In this document: in pieces, positions 5,939 through 6,060 of the stretch | Layout: each line of letters starts with the position of its first letter | Numbering within the stretch: the stretch's first letter is position 1 | NCBI GenBank assembly: GCA_030839105.1 | Contig: JAUZEI010000479.1 | Location: 1-6,060 of the forward strand | DNA from: Actinomycetota bacterium | GTDB taxonomy: Bacteria; Actinomycetota; Acidimicrobiia; IMCC26256; PALSA-610 | Length of the DNA stretch: 6,060 nt | Reading direction: 5' to 3' | Made by a program: the position numbers and the translations under genes | The notes under the pieces: generated by a model | The model's input: only the letters and a program-made list of their open reading frames with translations | Databases searched by the model: none | What the model was told of the DNA's origin: nothing

Positions 5939-5954
5939 GTCACTCGCGGCGAGC
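5939..5954 (-). repeat. 16-base repeat, copy 2 (inverted partner at 3901-3916)
   Basis: GTCACTCGCGGCGAGC is the exact reverse complement of bases 3901-3916; neither side extends further. It includes the near-palindrome CTCG-CGG-CGAG (5943-5953) and lies 16 bases before the ATG of the last gene. Confidence 0.7.
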
Positions 5955-5958
5955 AGCT

Positions 5959-5965
5959 GGGGGAG
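5959..5965 (+). promoter_or_regulatory. Strong ribosome binding site of the last gene
   Basis: GGGGGAG ends five bases before ATG 5971. It is the strongest Shine-Dalgarno-like element in the window and marks 5971 as a real start even though only 90 bases of the gene are visible. Confidence 0.7.
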
Positions 5966-5970
5966 TTGCA

Positions 5971-6060
5971 ATGGCGAAGAGGCGACGACGTCGGAACCGT
6001 GCACTCGTCGGCGTGCTGGTGGTCCTCATCCTGGCCGGCGTGGCGGGAACGATCTTCTAT
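5971..6060 (+). CDS. N-terminus of a membrane-anchored or exported protein, 3' end outside window
   Basis: Thirty codons are visible and open to the edge. The protein starts MAKRRRRRNR, five consecutive arginines included, followed by a hydrophobic helix of about 18 residues (ALVGVLVVLILAGVAGTIF, residues 11-29). This is either a type II membrane anchor with a cytosolic basic tail or an uncleaved or cleaved signal sequence; no cleavage motif is seen before the edge. Many bitopic cell-envelope proteins start this way, so the product cannot be named. The start is supported by GGGGGAG at 5959-5965. Confidence 0.72.
   Translation, partial: MAKRRRRRNRALVGVLVVLILAGVAGTIFY

Noticed and set aside
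1..6060. Mobile elements, CRISPR arrays, tRNA or rRNA genes
   Set aside because: No transposase, integrase, regularly spaced repeats or RNA gene signatures were seen. The 16-base inverted pair is not accompanied by a recombinase gene here.

Overview
The window is very GC-rich (roughly two thirds GC by eye), and all six genes I can support lie on the + strand. Codon use is strongly G/C-ending throughout. The mix of a GH2 beta-galactosidase, a DUF998 membrane protein, a DUF4118 protein and a KimA-type transporter suggests a high-GC actinobacterium. An Acidimicrobiia-like lineage is possible, but that is inference from protein flavour only. No tRNA, rRNA, CRISPR, insertion sequence or integrase is visible.

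Layout: (1) 2-1252 is the C-terminal ~416 residues of a LacZ-type beta-galactosidase whose 5' part, including both catalytic glutamates, lies off the left edge. (2) 1466-2209 encodes a secreted protein of unknown function with a clean signal peptide, four cysteines and a His-rich tail; strong hairpins follow it. (3) 2367-3002 encodes a six-helix DUF998-type membrane protein, possibly read from a leaderless transcript. (4) 3067-3873 encodes a four-helix DUF4118 protein (the KdpD membrane sensor module) with a GAF-like tail but no histidine kinase. (5) 3950-5800 encodes an APC-superfamily transporter closely resembling the KimA potassium importer, including its C-terminal cytosolic domain. (6) 5971-6060 is the first 30 codons of a membrane-anchored or exported protein running off the right edge.

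The most coherent functional unit is genes 4 and 5: a kinase-less KdpD-like sensor module directly upstream of a potassium transporter. The most unusual DNA-level signal is an exact 16-base sequence, partly palindromic, found once before the transporter gene (3901-3916) and again in inverted orientation before the next gene (5939-5954). The 170-base gap after the transporter is also packed with hairpins. LacZ, the secreted protein and the DUF998 protein show no obvious functional link to the potassium module; they are separated by gaps and hairpins and are probably independent transcription units.
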